Assembly: GCF_051020765.1 (NCBI RefSeq)
Contig: NC_134937.1
Location: 11,028,947 to 11,092,946, forward strand
Length of the DNA stretch: 64,000 nucleotides
Direction: 5' to 3'
Source of the DNA: Lasioglossum baleicum
Lineage: Eukaryota > Arthropoda > Insecta > Hymenoptera > Halictidae
This document shows positions 35,779-47,600 of this stretch, in pieces. How positions within the stretch are numbered: position 1 is the stretch's first letter; every line of letters begins with the position of its first letter. The notes below the pieces were generated by a model that had not been told where the DNA came from, made no database searches, and saw nothing but the letters and a program-made list of their open reading frames with translations. The translations under genes and the position numbers were made by a program.

Positions 35779-35823
35779 GTTTCTCGTCGCACAAAACAAA
35801 ATTGAACAAAAGATCGTAATCAT

Positions 35824-35959
35824 TACAGTGCCAAATAAAAATTTCTTTCTCCTTTTAATTATCTCGTGAAACACTGGTGGCATTAAATCTTTTTCCCAGT
35901 CCACTGCTTTAAATTGTACATACCCATTTTTGTCATAAATGCATAAAATCCGCGGTCTG
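35824..35959 (-). mobile_element. complete short hAT-like element with perfect 8-bp duplication
   Basis: The element is 136 bp. It starts tacagtgccaaataaaaatt and ends tgcataaaatccgcggtctg. It is flanked on both sides by GTAATCAT (35816-35823 and 35960-35967). Removing the element and one GTAATCAT restores a sequence matching the intact relative at 35591 (gtaatcgttataaattc). This is the clearest evidence in the window for a target-site duplication. The 8-bp length points to hAT. The orientation given follows the conserved GACCGCGG end. Confidence 0.8.
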
Positions 35960-36429
35960 GTAATCATTATAAATTCAATTATGCATGGCCGATTGAATAA
36001 GACTGGATCTTTTACTTGTTGTTACCTTCGATGATTTGGTTTGTCGGATACGACACGGAATAAAGCGGCGCTCGTTCGCTGTTTCCCATCTTGTTGCCGG
36101 CAAGGACCGCAGCGCTACAATGCACTTAGATACCGCACGTTATGCGCCGGTTAAGATCTTAATGGGCAGATAACGATCTTAATGGGCCCGGCTAATCTTC
36201 CGCTCGGGGAGTCAGGGAAGTTTAGCCCGCAATATCGGCCTGGAGGCCGGCGACGATGCGCTATAAATTTTGAGCAGCCCGAACAGGTAACGTTCGATCG
36301 TCACGGAACAATCCCGGGAAGCCTGATCACGGGAGTGCTTCCCAGGAAATGAAGGAATCGATGACGCCCCGGAACTGGCCGGGATTCCCCTGCTGCGACA
36401 CCGATCAACATAATTAGAATTGTTCGACG

Positions 36430-36760
36430 GCGCACTTCTCCCTCAGAGTGTCGTAAAACGGTGAGAAAAAATCGGACAGCAGATTTTATGGACTCGTTGG
36501 AAAGAGGAGACTTCAATCTTCAAGTACATTGCAATTTTATTCGCGTGATAAATTCTTTAAGATCCGCAGAGGGGCATTTGAGTCTGTGAAATCGTCGAGG
36601 ACGAATTTATCAGTGCAACTTTTGCTGAGAGTGCTATAAAATCGCAGATCAATTCCTCGAATTTCGTTGTGAGGAGGAGACTTTAATCTTTACGGCCTTG
36701 GAAATTTCAGTAGCGAAAAAAATGTTTTCTGAACGAAGATCTGGAATACTATAACTTTCC
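36430..36760 (-). repeat. degenerate ~180-bp tandem pair, shared-core family (inverted)
   Basis: gtgtcgtaaaacggtgagaa (about 36448) and gtgctataaaatcgcagatc (about 36630) are each followed by a gga.gagact.caatctt word. Reverse complemented, these match the core at 23559-23900. Confidence 0.5.
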
Positions 36761-37359
36761 ATGCTACGTATACACTATTCGAGAATGAATTTAAGGCAAG
36801 CTGGGACTGAGAATGAACGGAAACATAAAACAGAGCAGCAGTAAACGGAAAAAATGGGCGTCACGTCTCGCGGCAACCGCGGAGTCAGCGGAGCCTGAAA
36901 TATTTGAATACCTGGCGGTGTGGGAGCTAGTATATTTTGGAAACGAAGGTAATGCTCGGGCTGGGAATGCTGCGACGTGTCGGGACGAATCGGCTGCCGG
37001 CTGCGGGCGAGACGCCAGAAACTACATTTCCCGCGGTAAATAGGGCAGACGCGCGGTAGCGTGGCCGCAGAGACCCGCCATTGATAAACGGATGCGATTC
37101 GGGACGGGTTTCAAGGTTTTGCGATTCATAAGGGTCGCCGTGAATGGCCTAAGGTCTCGGACTGTTAACCCGCTAAACGGGTCGACCTCCCAATACACTT
37201 TTCGCATGACCTATCTAACGCAACCGACCACGCTGAAGAGAAGCTGGAAGTCCACCACATGACGCGTAAAACGTTTTTTGGATAAATTGTATTTGCTTGG
37301 AATGGCAAAAAATAATTTCAAATGTTGTGCAGCTGAGTTATCGTGGTTGTTGAATGTGC
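36761..37359. other. non-coding stretch, no supported feature
   Basis: CpG-rich around 36840-37200. No gene or repeat supported. Confidence 0.4.
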
Positions 37360-37640
37360 AACAAAATCGTAAAAAAAAATCGTACATGGATTTTTCTCAC
37401 ATTGATTAGAAAGCGGAAACGTTATTCTTCATATCCTTGTTAATTGGAACCGTGAAAAAAATTTTTTGAACTTCCCAGAGGTGTTTGAGTGCACCAAACA
37501 TTTTCTAGACGCATCCGCTGCCTCATTCTAGTGCTACCAGCATTCAAAGTGGAATAAAATCGTCAGAAAAAATCGTAGATCGAATTTTTTGCGTTCATTG
37601 GAAAGGGGAGACTTCAATATTCAAATCCACGTTCATTTTA
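37360..37640 (-). repeat. inverted paralogue of the 23.6-kb repeat
   Basis: Reverse complemented, this stretch follows 23600-23770 over about 200 bp. It includes the equivalents of ttgaatgctggtagtactag, agcggatgcatct, aggtgcactcgaacacctct and the tttcca.cgaatg word. This is the closest pair in the shared-core family. Confidence 0.7.
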
Positions 37641-38477
37641 AAAAAGTTACAGTCTCAAATCCGAGATCCGACGGTGCTCTACCATCGATTTACACAGCGA
37701 TCCACGAAACACCGTCGGGGTATTTACAAACGAATTTCCGCGGACGCGTCGATTCTGTTCAAACAAGTTCAAATCCGTCTTGAAACGAACGAACCGTGTC
37801 CCGTCGGGAAATATCTGCGAGGGCGGCAGCTGAGCGTTTGCGCGGGGTTCTACGACCCTGTTATTTAAATCAATTTCGCCGGAGGCGGAAACGAAATGTG
37901 TAGCGATGCATAATGAACAGCGAGCAAGCTTTATTAGTCTTTCCGTTGCGGAACACCGGGGCTCAGACTGAAGTAAACGCGAGTAATCCCGGCGAACCTC
38001 CGGGTCAAGCATTCATACGTGAATTAGTTGAGGATTAATCAGACCCCGCAGCGGGATCTGCTTTCGTCGCTTTCGTTTGCTGCACGCTCAACGGCACCGT
38101 CGCTGCAACAATGCAAACGTTTGTAAATACTCGCCATGTAAACCCATTCTGTCGAACCGGCACATCAAACAACAGGTTTTGTTCCAGAACGGTTTATGTT
38201 TCTGCTAAATGTCGAGAACGAAATGTTGAAACGTTTGTTGATTTTCCTGTCAAAATTCTCGACGATGTTTTAAGTCAAGAGACGATTTTTATTGTGCTCG
38301 CGAGCAATTATTTGTGCAACCTTCACAAAACAAACTTTTTTTCGCTAGGTAATGTATGAATAATTTTTTGAAAAAAATTACTATTGGCCGCAACTGCAAC
38401 GGAAAAAGTAAGGGTCACGGTTTCAAGTTTTACTCATCTGTTTTTAACGAAAATTTTTTTTCATCGGATCAATTTTC

Positions 38478-38507
38478 TGATAAATGCATACAATCCGCAG
38501 TCCAGTA
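38478..38507 (-). mobile_element. end of the TAGACTGCGG family
   Basis: tgataaatgcatacaatccg followed by cagtccagta, the reverse complement of the ATGCATTT-type end. Confidence 0.5.
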
Positions 38508-39086
38508 ATAAAAATTGTTCGATACAGTAGAGCGTCCCTTGGAGCCTCGCTGCAATCGCGTCGATAAGATTGAAAAATGGCGGTCCGATATCTCTAATCA
38601 GAATTAGTTTCGCCGGTTGGCAAGCTTTTAGTCGGCGCACAAAGGCCGGTGTTCCTTCTAGCCGTCATCTTTGTTTTCCTTCGACATTCCGTTTCTTTCC
38701 ACTTCCTCCTTTATACCGTCACGTTTCCTCGCAACGAGAACCGCTATTTTCCCCGTGTGTAATTTCGCCCAGAGAGAAACACGGAGAGAACGCAGCTGTT
38801 TTTAAACGTGCCCACGCGCGCGCGAAATCGTCTGTTTGCGTAGGTTTAATCGCGAGCGCGACGCTGTTTGATAACGGGTTATTATACGCGGTGCGCGGGT
38901 CGTTGCACGGGACACAATTTCATAAATTAAAACGGGCACACGCGCCGCGGATCGACCCTGTCTGCTTTAACTCACCCGTGTTTCCGACTACGAAATTCTC
39001 GAATGTGGACCACCGTTTTCCACTCAAGATATTTGGTCAAAGTACGTTCTGCCTAAATGAATATGTATCTACAATCAATAAGTAAT

Positions 39087-39120
39087 AGCTGGACGGATTT
39101 CTATGCAAAATAAACATTTT
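39087..39120 (+). mobile_element. end of the TAGACTGCGG family
   Basis: tagctggacggatttctatg then caaaataaacatttt. This is the ATGCAAAATAAAAA-type end, diverged. Confidence 0.45.
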
Positions 39121-39293
39121 CTTCGTGAATTATTAGTATTCTCCCTGTGGATTCTCTGTTGGATTCTCTCTGTGGTTCGATTATCACTAAAAACTTGGAA
39201 CGACCTTGGATGACCTTGAAAGGACAACATATTACAGATCAATAAACTCGTAAGGGCATAGACTACATAGACTATAGTCTACCTGAATGAAAA

Positions 39294-39727
39294 TATACAG
39301 GGTGTCTCAGCTGAAGGAGGCCACCTTTATTTTTAATGGCACAAAAGATATTTATGGAATAATTTAAATGGTATCGAACGAGGAATATCATGGAAGAACA
39401 ATTTCTTTTGTCCGGTTGTTTTTTCAAGGTCATCGTTATTTTTTTATCGGGAAAACTTGTTTTTTTTATTGCACCTTATAGCGGCTGAAAAGATACATTC
39501 GAATATGCTTAAGTCATTAACAAGATGGAATAAAAGAAAAAGTTTTCCCGATAAAAAATAACGATGACCTTGAAAAAACTATGAAAAAATAACCGGCCAA
39601 AAAAAATTGTTCTTCTATGATATTCCTCCTTCGATACCATTTAAATTATGGCATAAATATTTTCTTTGTGCCATTAAAAATAAAGGAGATATTTAGGTGG
39701 CCTCCTTCAGCTGAGACACCTTGTATA
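39294..39727. mobile_element. full-length foldback MITE, ~430 bp
   Basis: The outer ends TATACAGGGTGTCTCAGCTG (39294) and CAGCTGAGACACCTTGTATA (ends 39727) are inverted repeats. Pairing then continues almost without break for about 190 bp per arm. Paired blocks include ttatttttaatggcaca, atttaaatggtatcga, gaggaatatcat and tcaaggtcatcgttattttt. The unpaired centre is about 60-80 bases. The ends fit a TA target. There is no coding capacity. A transcript through it would form a long hairpin. It is related to the element at 2129-2528, and its ends resemble those at 58262-58333. Confidence 0.85.
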
Positions 39728-40310
39728 GTTCCACAAGAGAACAAAACAAATGTCATCTTGAAATCTCAAAGGGCACGTCAGACGTGTTTCTTTATGTAAA
39801 CTGACCGTGAGGATTCAAGCTCGGGGACCCTTTAGGGATAGGTAGATCTAAGCAACGAAGGACGAAGATGTCGGCTGATCAACGACGCTCCAGTAGTCGA
39901 TATGATAATCACCACTGGCTCGACTCTAATTAGCTCAGCGGAGAGGAGACACGCCGCGAACCAGGGGTCTGGTGCACGTTCCATTCTGAGCATTCTCCGC
40001 GTGCCAAATTCCAAGCGAAATTCCCGCGCCCAAAGGCGTTGCTGCTGTAGGCCAACGGTGTCCGGCACAGGAGGATTTCTTGACTTGTTAACCTTCGTTG
40101 CCAACACGTGTCATCGTCTATATATTGCGCATATATTGCGGACTTTGCAGTGGCTCACATAAATTTTCGTTGGTCTAAAACGTTTTAGTTCTCTTGCAAT
40201 CTATTCACGCTATTTGGTTTGGCATCGTTCGTAGTTGCTCGAACAATAATGTAAAAGATGCCTACGTAGTGATTACTATTTCAGTGGCGAATGCTTGCTA
40301 TTTGATATCG
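39728..40310. other. non-coding stretch, no supported feature
   Basis: No gene or repeat seen. Confidence 0.45.
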
Positions 40311-40600
40311 CACTGGGAAAATAATTTTGTTTTTCAATGATGTAATGAATTTTTCCAATTTAATATTTGACAAAATCGATGAGGAAGATGTGAAAGGTCC
40401 TCTGCAATGTCTTACTTGTCGAAGGACCTAGCTATCTGATGTTCTAACCGTATTGGAAAAATAATTTTGTTTTCTCAGTGATGTAATTAATTTTCCCGAT
40501 GTAGTATTCGACAAAATCGATGAGGAAAATGTGAAAGGTCCTCTGCAAGATCCTACTTGTCTAAGAACCTCGCTGTCCAACGTCCTATTTGTCCAAGGAC
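40311..40600 (+). repeat. ~140-bp tandem duplication
   Basis: ggaaaataattttgtttttc at about 40316 returns as ggaaaaataattttgttttc at about 40455. Further shared words include ttgacaaaatcgatgaggaa/ttcgacaaaatcgatgagga and gtgaaaggtcctctgca. The two copies are well conserved. Confidence 0.85.
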
Positions 40601-40637
40601 GTTACTGTCCGAAGGTCTAGCTCTCCAAGGTCTCAGA
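40558..40637 (+). repeat. 16-bp minisatellite, five units
   Basis: Units starting tgtctaag, tgtccaac, tgtccaag, tgtccgaa and tctccaag begin at 40558, 40574, 40590, 40606 and 40622, an exact 16-bp spacing with substitutions only. It is attached to the end of the 140-bp duplication. Confidence 0.8.
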
Positions 40638-42327
40638 GCTCGAACTGTCAGCGCCGGAAAGTCTACAGTTCAGGATCCGAAATTTCGTGAGGTGCGCGCA
40701 ATGACGTTAACCGCATGCAGTCGTTGCACGATCGATCACGCAGCCCGCAGTGCGAAAACCCGACGAGCCGGCCGCCGACTCGAAACGCTTTCGTTTGTTT
40801 TAAAACGCATCCAGCGAACAATGCCCCACCGGGCTGCCTTCGCCGCGTCACGTTGCTCTCTGGGGAACCTCGGACCAAAACTGGTCAACCTTCCACTAAA
40901 TACGTGTATAACATTAAACAACATTTTACGTTAAAAAACAACCCTTTGTTTCTATAAGCACTAGATATACGTTATCAGGTACACACCAGTTAAAACTCAT
41001 TGAAATGTATTACAGCGGCATTAAACAAAAGCAATTTTGTTACACAATGTATTCTATCTACAAATTTTAAGTTTCTCAATTGTATTACGATAAAAATAAG
41101 ATATCATGGTCAATCACGTTTTTCATTTACAAGATTGTTATCTTGATTTTGTAGTTCCTTTTACCATCAACGATTAGTACGTTAATAAAAATCACATAAT
41201 GCTATCGTCAATAAGTTATTTCTCCAGACAAATACAAGGAATGCACGTCGCGTTGGTTGACGTTGAAATAAACATTATTTAAAAGTAAAATTATACAATA
41301 AATATTGACCTGTAAAATTAACAGGCACGTGGTTGCCTTACAAAACTGACGAGAATTAATTAATTTATTTTAATACGTGCTCTCTAATAAAGATATTTAC
41401 TAAATCATTTCTTATGTAAGCATCTTTATAATTTCATTGATTGTGAAATAAAAAATCTAGAACCGGTCAAAAGTTTTATATAATAAACCTGTAGACTGTA
41501 ATAACAATTTTTGATTGAAACGTTTTCTAACAGTTACATTCTAAAATCGGACATTCCATACGCAACAACCTAATAATTATTAAATTCATAATTCAGGGAT
41601 CATTGATAATTGAGGATTAATCTGAATTATAATCAAACAATGTAAGATCCACATTTGCGTCTCTACGACAAGCACAATATTTCCATAAGGAGCAGCAATG
41701 AAACGCTTCAGTAACCAGCATTCCCCATCGGAGAAGCTCGAGGATCTAGTAAAGCGACAACCGCTCGTAAAGAGGTGATAAACCCGTGAACGTTTGGCAG
41801 ACAACGATCGTTGCGGAACGATTAGTCGTAGAGGGATGAGAATCGCGTTTAGTTTCGTTGTGAACGGTTCTCTTATACCCGCCATACTATGACACAAAGG
41901 GGGTGCCTATACGCCGTCTCTGTTTTCGTCCGCGTTTTACGCGAGCGTAACTTCGCCGATTAATTAGAACGACGACGATACCGGCACGCCGTTTCAGAAT
42001 AAATTTAATCGAGGCGAAAGTTCCTAGCACGGCGAATTGAAAGGGAGGTCCTCCGATCGCGAAACTAATTGCGCAACGAGTCCGACGGGGGGACACTGTG
42101 CTGTAGAAACTCGATTCTTCGGTCGATCCCCTTAGAGCCAAGAAAATACAAAGAACATAATTGTATCCTGCAAAAAAAATCTACTGCGAAGCTCTAACCC
42201 TTTGATCTGCCACTGTCTTTTGCACGGAACTGCTTCAATGAATGGATTAAATGTAGATCGGAAGGACCTTCAAAGGATTTTAAAAGAGACGTTCTTCTCC
42301 TTTAAAGTAGTTAATGAATCCAATAAG
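40638..42327. other. non-coding stretch with a mariner end
   Basis: Very AT-rich at 40900-41580. It contains a mariner terminus (41535-41573). No gene supported. Confidence 0.45.
41535..41573 (-). mobile_element. solitary mariner-like terminus
   Basis: Read on the minus strand it begins ttaggttgttgcgtatggaa and continues tgtccgatttt, next to TA. This is the typical layout of a mariner inverted-repeat end. No partner end was found nearby. Confidence 0.55.
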
Positions 42328-42480
42328 TAGACTGTGGAGCTTCGTGTAAAATAGAAATTATAGGAGCCCAATGGAAATGTCATTCTGTAGCGATTCTAAT
42401 CTGCCGAAAATTATCAGACGATCTTTGAAAATTCTTTTAACCTGCTTTAAATTGTATATGCGGATAAAATGTGGATTTTG
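42328..42480 (+). mobile_element. probable hAT-like element, degenerate right end
   Basis: The left end tagactgtggagcttcgtgt then aaaatagaaatt matches the family. The right part (cctgctttaaattgtatatg) matches the subterminal region of the 35824-35959 copy (actgctttaaattgtacata). The terminal bases on the right are diverged and no flanking duplication is visible. Confidence 0.5.
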
Positions 42481-43242
42481 AAAGACTTCGATTAGCATTT
42501 AAAGAAAAGCATAACATTTATATTCATTCTGACTGAACATTACAGAGAAATTAAGAATGGTTGATTTCATTAATAAATTAAGAATCGTGTTGAAGAACAG
42601 TTGCATCGTCACGAAAATTGTGCTGGATTTAATCAGATCAGGGGCCGGGCCACGTAGATCGGAGGAGTCCAATTCCAACCTGTAGCTATTGCCGAAAACA
42701 CGGACCAGTTACGCTCAAAGGGAAACCGCGGCGAGGGAGAAGATTCCGTGAAAGGAAGTAGGTAATGCGTCACTGGGATCCGGTTTGCAGAATGGACGGC
42801 CGCTTTCTGCTTCAGCGTTTCCACTTTCCGGCGCCGCGCCGTGCTGGACGCTGCGTATACTGTGCTTCTGAGCCTCTTCTTCTGGGATCTCCGGGCTTTC
42901 CGTTCAAACGTGGCCCTTCCGCTTTTCTTCTTCTCCCCCCGCTTCTTTCTCGCGGGCTCAATGACGACAGTGTACCTCCACGCGGCCTCGGAAGCTCGCG
43001 GGAGAAACACGAACTTTCGCAACTTTGTGCAGCAGCCAGCGATTCGAAATAAAAATTGTTTGCAGCTACGTACATGTTCGTATACTTTTTTTTTAGTATA
43101 GTATAGCATCTTTAAATTATTTTAATGTTTTTACTGGTTTCATTTACGCTTTTTCTCAAACTTACATTATAGATTAATTCTAAACTGGAAGTTTAAATGA
43201 TAATTGATGTAAGGTCAGGACCATTTTTCTGAATTCTGACGT
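42481..43242. other. non-coding stretch, no supported gene
   Basis: GC-rich patch at 42700-43020 where frames are open on both strands. None has a domain or convincing splice signals. Confidence 0.4.
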
Positions 43243-43730
43243 TCCTTCTTTTATCGATATCTTTTTCGATATCGTCGATGGAGTACTTGTTATGTAACGT
43301 TGTTAGTGTCAAAGAAGTGAAAGATGATATTTCCAGTGGCAAGAGCGCTGCAGAAAGGATCCTGTGTGCCCGTCAGAAATATATCTGATTTATTGGAACT
43401 GTTTGCAACATGTGACGCAGAACTGGATACCGAAGCATCGGGTCGAAACTGGAAGATCAAGTCCAGTAATAATACTAGTACATAATTGGTTGGGATAGTG
43501 TCAGTATGTATCATCTCTCTGGAGTTGGCTCTCTGTTTTCAGTATTACGACGATCATCCCTTCGTTTTATCGATGTCTCCCTGCGTCGTCGATTGAGTTG
43601 TTGAAATGGAACGATGTTTGTGTCAATATCATGGGAAATGGTCTTTTTAGTGGCAAGGATACTGTGCCCAGGGTTGCACATTTATGTCAGAAATTTATTC
43701 GGCTTGTTCGAGCTGTTTCCCAGACAATTT
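43243..43730 (+). repeat. degenerate ~315-bp tandem duplication
   Basis: ttttatcgatatctttttcg (about 43250) returns as ttttatcgatgtctccctgc (about 43565). The ccagtggcaagagcg word (about 43333) returns as tagtggcaaggatac (about 43649), and gtcagaaatatatctgattt returns as gtcagaaatttattcggctt. The order is preserved. Confidence 0.6.
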
Positions 43731-44380
43731 TTATCACAAGTGCATAAATGTGAAAATTTTAATTCTGCAGGAAGAATAGAGAGATAATTCTGTGTGAATT
43801 TAAAGAATTGTGAATCACTCGGTATAAAAAGCTGTAAGTATACGTTAGGTTAAGCTCCTACATGGATTAAAAAGAAATGTTAAATCACCGTGTGGAAAGA
43901 AGAAGAAGAAGTAATTTATTTTGAAAGAAGAAGAATCTGTGCAGGAAATTGTACAAGGATTGGCACGAAGCTTTTTCACTTGGCCTTTCAGTTTTTGTCA
44001 CAGAGGTGCCGTAGTGTGCGTGGCGCTAAGATCGACGATTGAGGCAAGACTAAAGTGGAGTCCTAAAAAATCGTTCACGGAACGTTCCTTGGGAACCGCG
44101 CCGACCACCCTGCACCTCGAAACTCTTCGACCCCGTTTCCAGATCGATTCCACGTATACACCGAAACGGAAAAGCTCGTATTTCGACGACGACGACAGCT
44201 CGAATTCCGAATGCGGCGTTATTCATGGTCGCAGGCGACGCACTGTAGGCTATTTGGATCACGAGGATCGCAAAAAATCATATAACCTATTCTTTCACAG
44301 GAAATATATCCTTTATCCTTAATTAGGACCTCAATTTGCTCGTGTAAAACACTGCGGGAAGAATTATTAATCTCCGCCAA

Positions 44381-44600
44381 AATCAAATTCATTCAATCGA
44401 AATCAAATCAAAATCAAATTCGTTCCATCAAAATCGATCCCATTTCATTTTTACCCCTCACAATTGGTTTAGAAAATGGTTATCCCACGAAAATCAAATT
44501 CATTCAATCGAGATCAAATCAAAATCAAATTCGTTCCATCAAAATCAATTCTATTTTATTTTTACCCCTTACAATTGGATTAGAAAATCGTTATTTTGGT
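44381..44600 (+). repeat. 111-bp tandem duplication
   Basis: aatcaaattcattcaatcga occurs at 44381 and 44492. Both copies continue through caaaatcaaattcgttccat to acaattgg.ttagaaaat with few differences. A family-end fragment (ctatgcaaaataaaaattg, 44604-44622) follows directly. Confidence 0.92.
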
Positions 44601-44622
44601 TTCTATGCAAAATAAAAATTGA

Positions 44623-47600
44623 CCCTAACAGTCTCATTTCACTAGTCTTCCGAACAGGGCCGTAGGATAGATTTTACGAATACTATTTTTACTTTGAAAA
44701 TATAAACTGCTTTGAAACAATGATATCAACTATTAAGGGTAATGTCCCGAATATAATTGAGTAAAGTTTATTTGAAATTGATTTTCCTCTTGCGTCATCT
44801 TGGGTAAAGATTTTTAATTATTGAACGGTTCAAACTGAATTTCATTTCATGCGCTTGGGGACCGAAACGAACATCCATCATCTCCGTAATCATACTTTAA
44901 ACGTCTTCCTTCTATAACCATGTTCCAGCGGGCTCTGAAAAACTTTCCAATTATTCAGGTGCTTGGTTCGAAGGACTTTCACTGATCGCAGGACCCAAAC
45001 AGGCCAAAGTGCATCGCGGCAGAGGACGCATCGATTCGCAATAGAATCGGCGAGCCGGTGCTCGGCGTCGAAACGTGTTTGCCTCGGCCACTCGAAAGGC
45101 AAGTGGCTAAAAAAAGCAGCCGGTGCCGATTGTTCGGCGGCGATGCGCGCGCGAATAGCGAATGGCGAATAGCGAAAAACCGTGACGAGCCTTGCCGGTG
45201 TTCGTCGGCGTCCGAGGGGGTGGCGGAAAAGCGCAGGGGCAGAGGGATATGTCGCAATGCGTCTTGACGTCACCGGGAGCACGTCGTTGGTGGGATTCGC
45301 CGGGCGCAGGGGCGGCCCGACCACCGACAGGGAGGAACCGATGCACATGCACCCGGTGCATCGCACGCTGCCGCGATACGGACCGCCATCTATCGAAGAC
45401 TACCGGTAAACAGCTGCACCCCGCTCGCTGATAACACCGATTTTCATTCATCGATCGCTGAAAGCCTCCCTTCGACATATTCTACTGACGAAAAATCGTA
45501 TTCCACTTCTGTGGAACCATTTTGGTAAAAAATAAGCGACAGATGCAAAGACAAAAACTGTTGGATAAGTACTTGTCTTATTACATGTTTAAATTCAAGA
45601 TTGAGGATAATTTCACAGTTAAAGAAATTGAGGGATGGAAGAAACATATTTTTGAAATATTAAGGTCTTGTTGTCCTATTCTTTTTTTTTCAATAAAAAT
45701 GTTTTTGACATTCACAACTAATGAAACAATGTGCCTAATATGTATATTATAGTTTGGCTATAATGGGTTTTATGCATTTATGACAAAAATTTTATCAAAA
45801 TCATTCAAGAAAGAATCATTTGTATTCTGAATAAAAATCGACAGTACAACAGATTCTGTGAAAATATCGGACCAGTCCTTTTGCTGATCATTTTCCTCCA
45901 TTGTTAGGGGTTGAAAATATTAAATAGATCAGCAGAGGGGATAGTCCCAGAGGATGCATTCGCTTCGAGTTCCTTGTTCCCTCTTTCCAGAAAATCCATA
46001 GGGAAGCTGCGGAAGGTGGCGAACTACCACAGAAACAAAACTACCCCCGGCTAAGGGGGTGGAACATTTCGAAACAGCTTTTTCGTTGGCCCACCGCTCT
46101 CTCTCTCTCTCCGGTCTGGTTCGAATAATCCAAGGGAACGAAGTTTTTCGACTTCTCGGAGAGTGCATTTTCCGTGAACAGAAGTTTGTACGACGTGCGA
46201 GGAGAGAGAGACAAAACAGAGAGAGAAAGAGCGGAGGCCACGGAGGAAGTTGACCTGGAACGTGATCACGAGATTGGGAAGAAATATGAGGCACTTCGCG
46301 AGACGTTGGAACGGCGTTACCTTTAATTTATCTTGAACTATCCCGGAGTACGCGAGTGATTATTTAAATAGCTCTCGGTGGGGCTGCGCTCTCCGCGAGC
46401 GCTCACAGGAAGATGAACAGAAGAGGAAAGAAGAATAGAGACGTCTCTTGCGACCGACACGACCCCGCCAGAGCAGAACACTTCCATTTTATTACCGGAG
46501 AGCATATGAAACGACGCGCGGTTTGATTACGTGTAAATGTTTGTGTACCTGGCTCCCTGTTATCTTGCTGTTTACCCGCGGAAATTGTTAAGGGGGCCAC
46601 TCGCAGAGTTTATTAACCTAGTAACTTTGCAATTTTGAAGCCTCCCTTCTATTATTTTTCAAGTAATTCGCCTTGGCTAGAATTTGATTGTTTCGCCATC
46701 TCGTTGTCAGCAAAGGATTTCTCTATCGCGGACATTTTTTGCAATTTTTTCGCATCGCACACATCTCGTTCGAGCTTTGAAAAATATAATATAGCGCTCC
46801 AGTGGAGCACATGAATTTTGTTTAAGCAGTTTTTCCTTTTTCTGCGACGATGAAAGAACGAGCATTTCTTTTGTCACTGGCAACATTTTTTCCTTCACAG
46901 CGTCACTGTTTTGGAAAAAATCGAGTTTTCGGGAAACTTGTACCGCTTAGTTGAAGCTGTTACATTTTAATGATCTTATTTTTCAATTCATCTAGCACTA
47001 AAAGTATTTTATAAAATTTCAAGAAGCAGGGGTTGTCCGGTCGGGTTCGAGAGGGGGTCGGTAATTTGTCCGTCGACCTATAAGTCGGCGAGGCGACAGG
47101 GACGAGCGAACCGTGCAACGGTACCACGGATAAATATAAATTTCGCGGACGTCCGAGCCGCGATCAGCCCCGAACCACCGAACGATTTCGAATCCCCGCT
47201 ATATTTAGCCAGCCTTTGACACGAGACGACTCGCGGATTAATTAATCGACCACGTGGACCGCGTCTGAAGTCGCCTCGATAGGCACGGTACAGTCTCCGG
47301 AGTTTCCAACCCTCGTCGAACACTTTTGACATCGTTATTATCTCTCTTTCGAACTTTCGCTTGGCCCCGAAGAAATTCTCAAAGTACCATTTTAATATAT
47401 CGATACACACACAGTGACTCAACTCATCATACCCTCTACAAAAGAGGGTTAAATTAAAGTACGTAAAAGTGGGTTAAAAGGATGAAAGAAGAACAACAGT
47501 ATTCTGAAAGTGACCACGCAACTTTCCCGCGCGAATTTTTAATTTTCGGTAGCGAATTCTTGCGACTGCCACGAACGATCTAGTCGCGGATCCCCGGTTC

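Larger units (their letters stand above)
35588..36013 (+). repeat. duplicated repeat segment, second copy interrupted by a short element
   Basis: The stretch at 35588-35645 (gattgtaatcgttataaatt, then the ggataagactggatcttt word) is repeated, split by the 35824-35959 insertion, at about 35812-35823 plus 35960-36013 (taatcattataaattcaatt, then gaataagactggatctttta). The first copy therefore serves as the uninterrupted reference for the insertion. Confidence 0.75.
37641..39293. other. non-coding stretch with two family ends
   Basis: Holds TAGACTGCGG-family ends at 38478-38507 and 39087-39120, and a 14-bp perfect palindrome tagactatagtcta (39268-39281). The 171-residue frame at 38570-39085 has no domain or splice context. 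Confidence 0.45.

Noticed and set aside
38570..39085. 171-codon plus open frame
   Set aside because: No recognisable domain, unusual composition and no supporting splice or start context.
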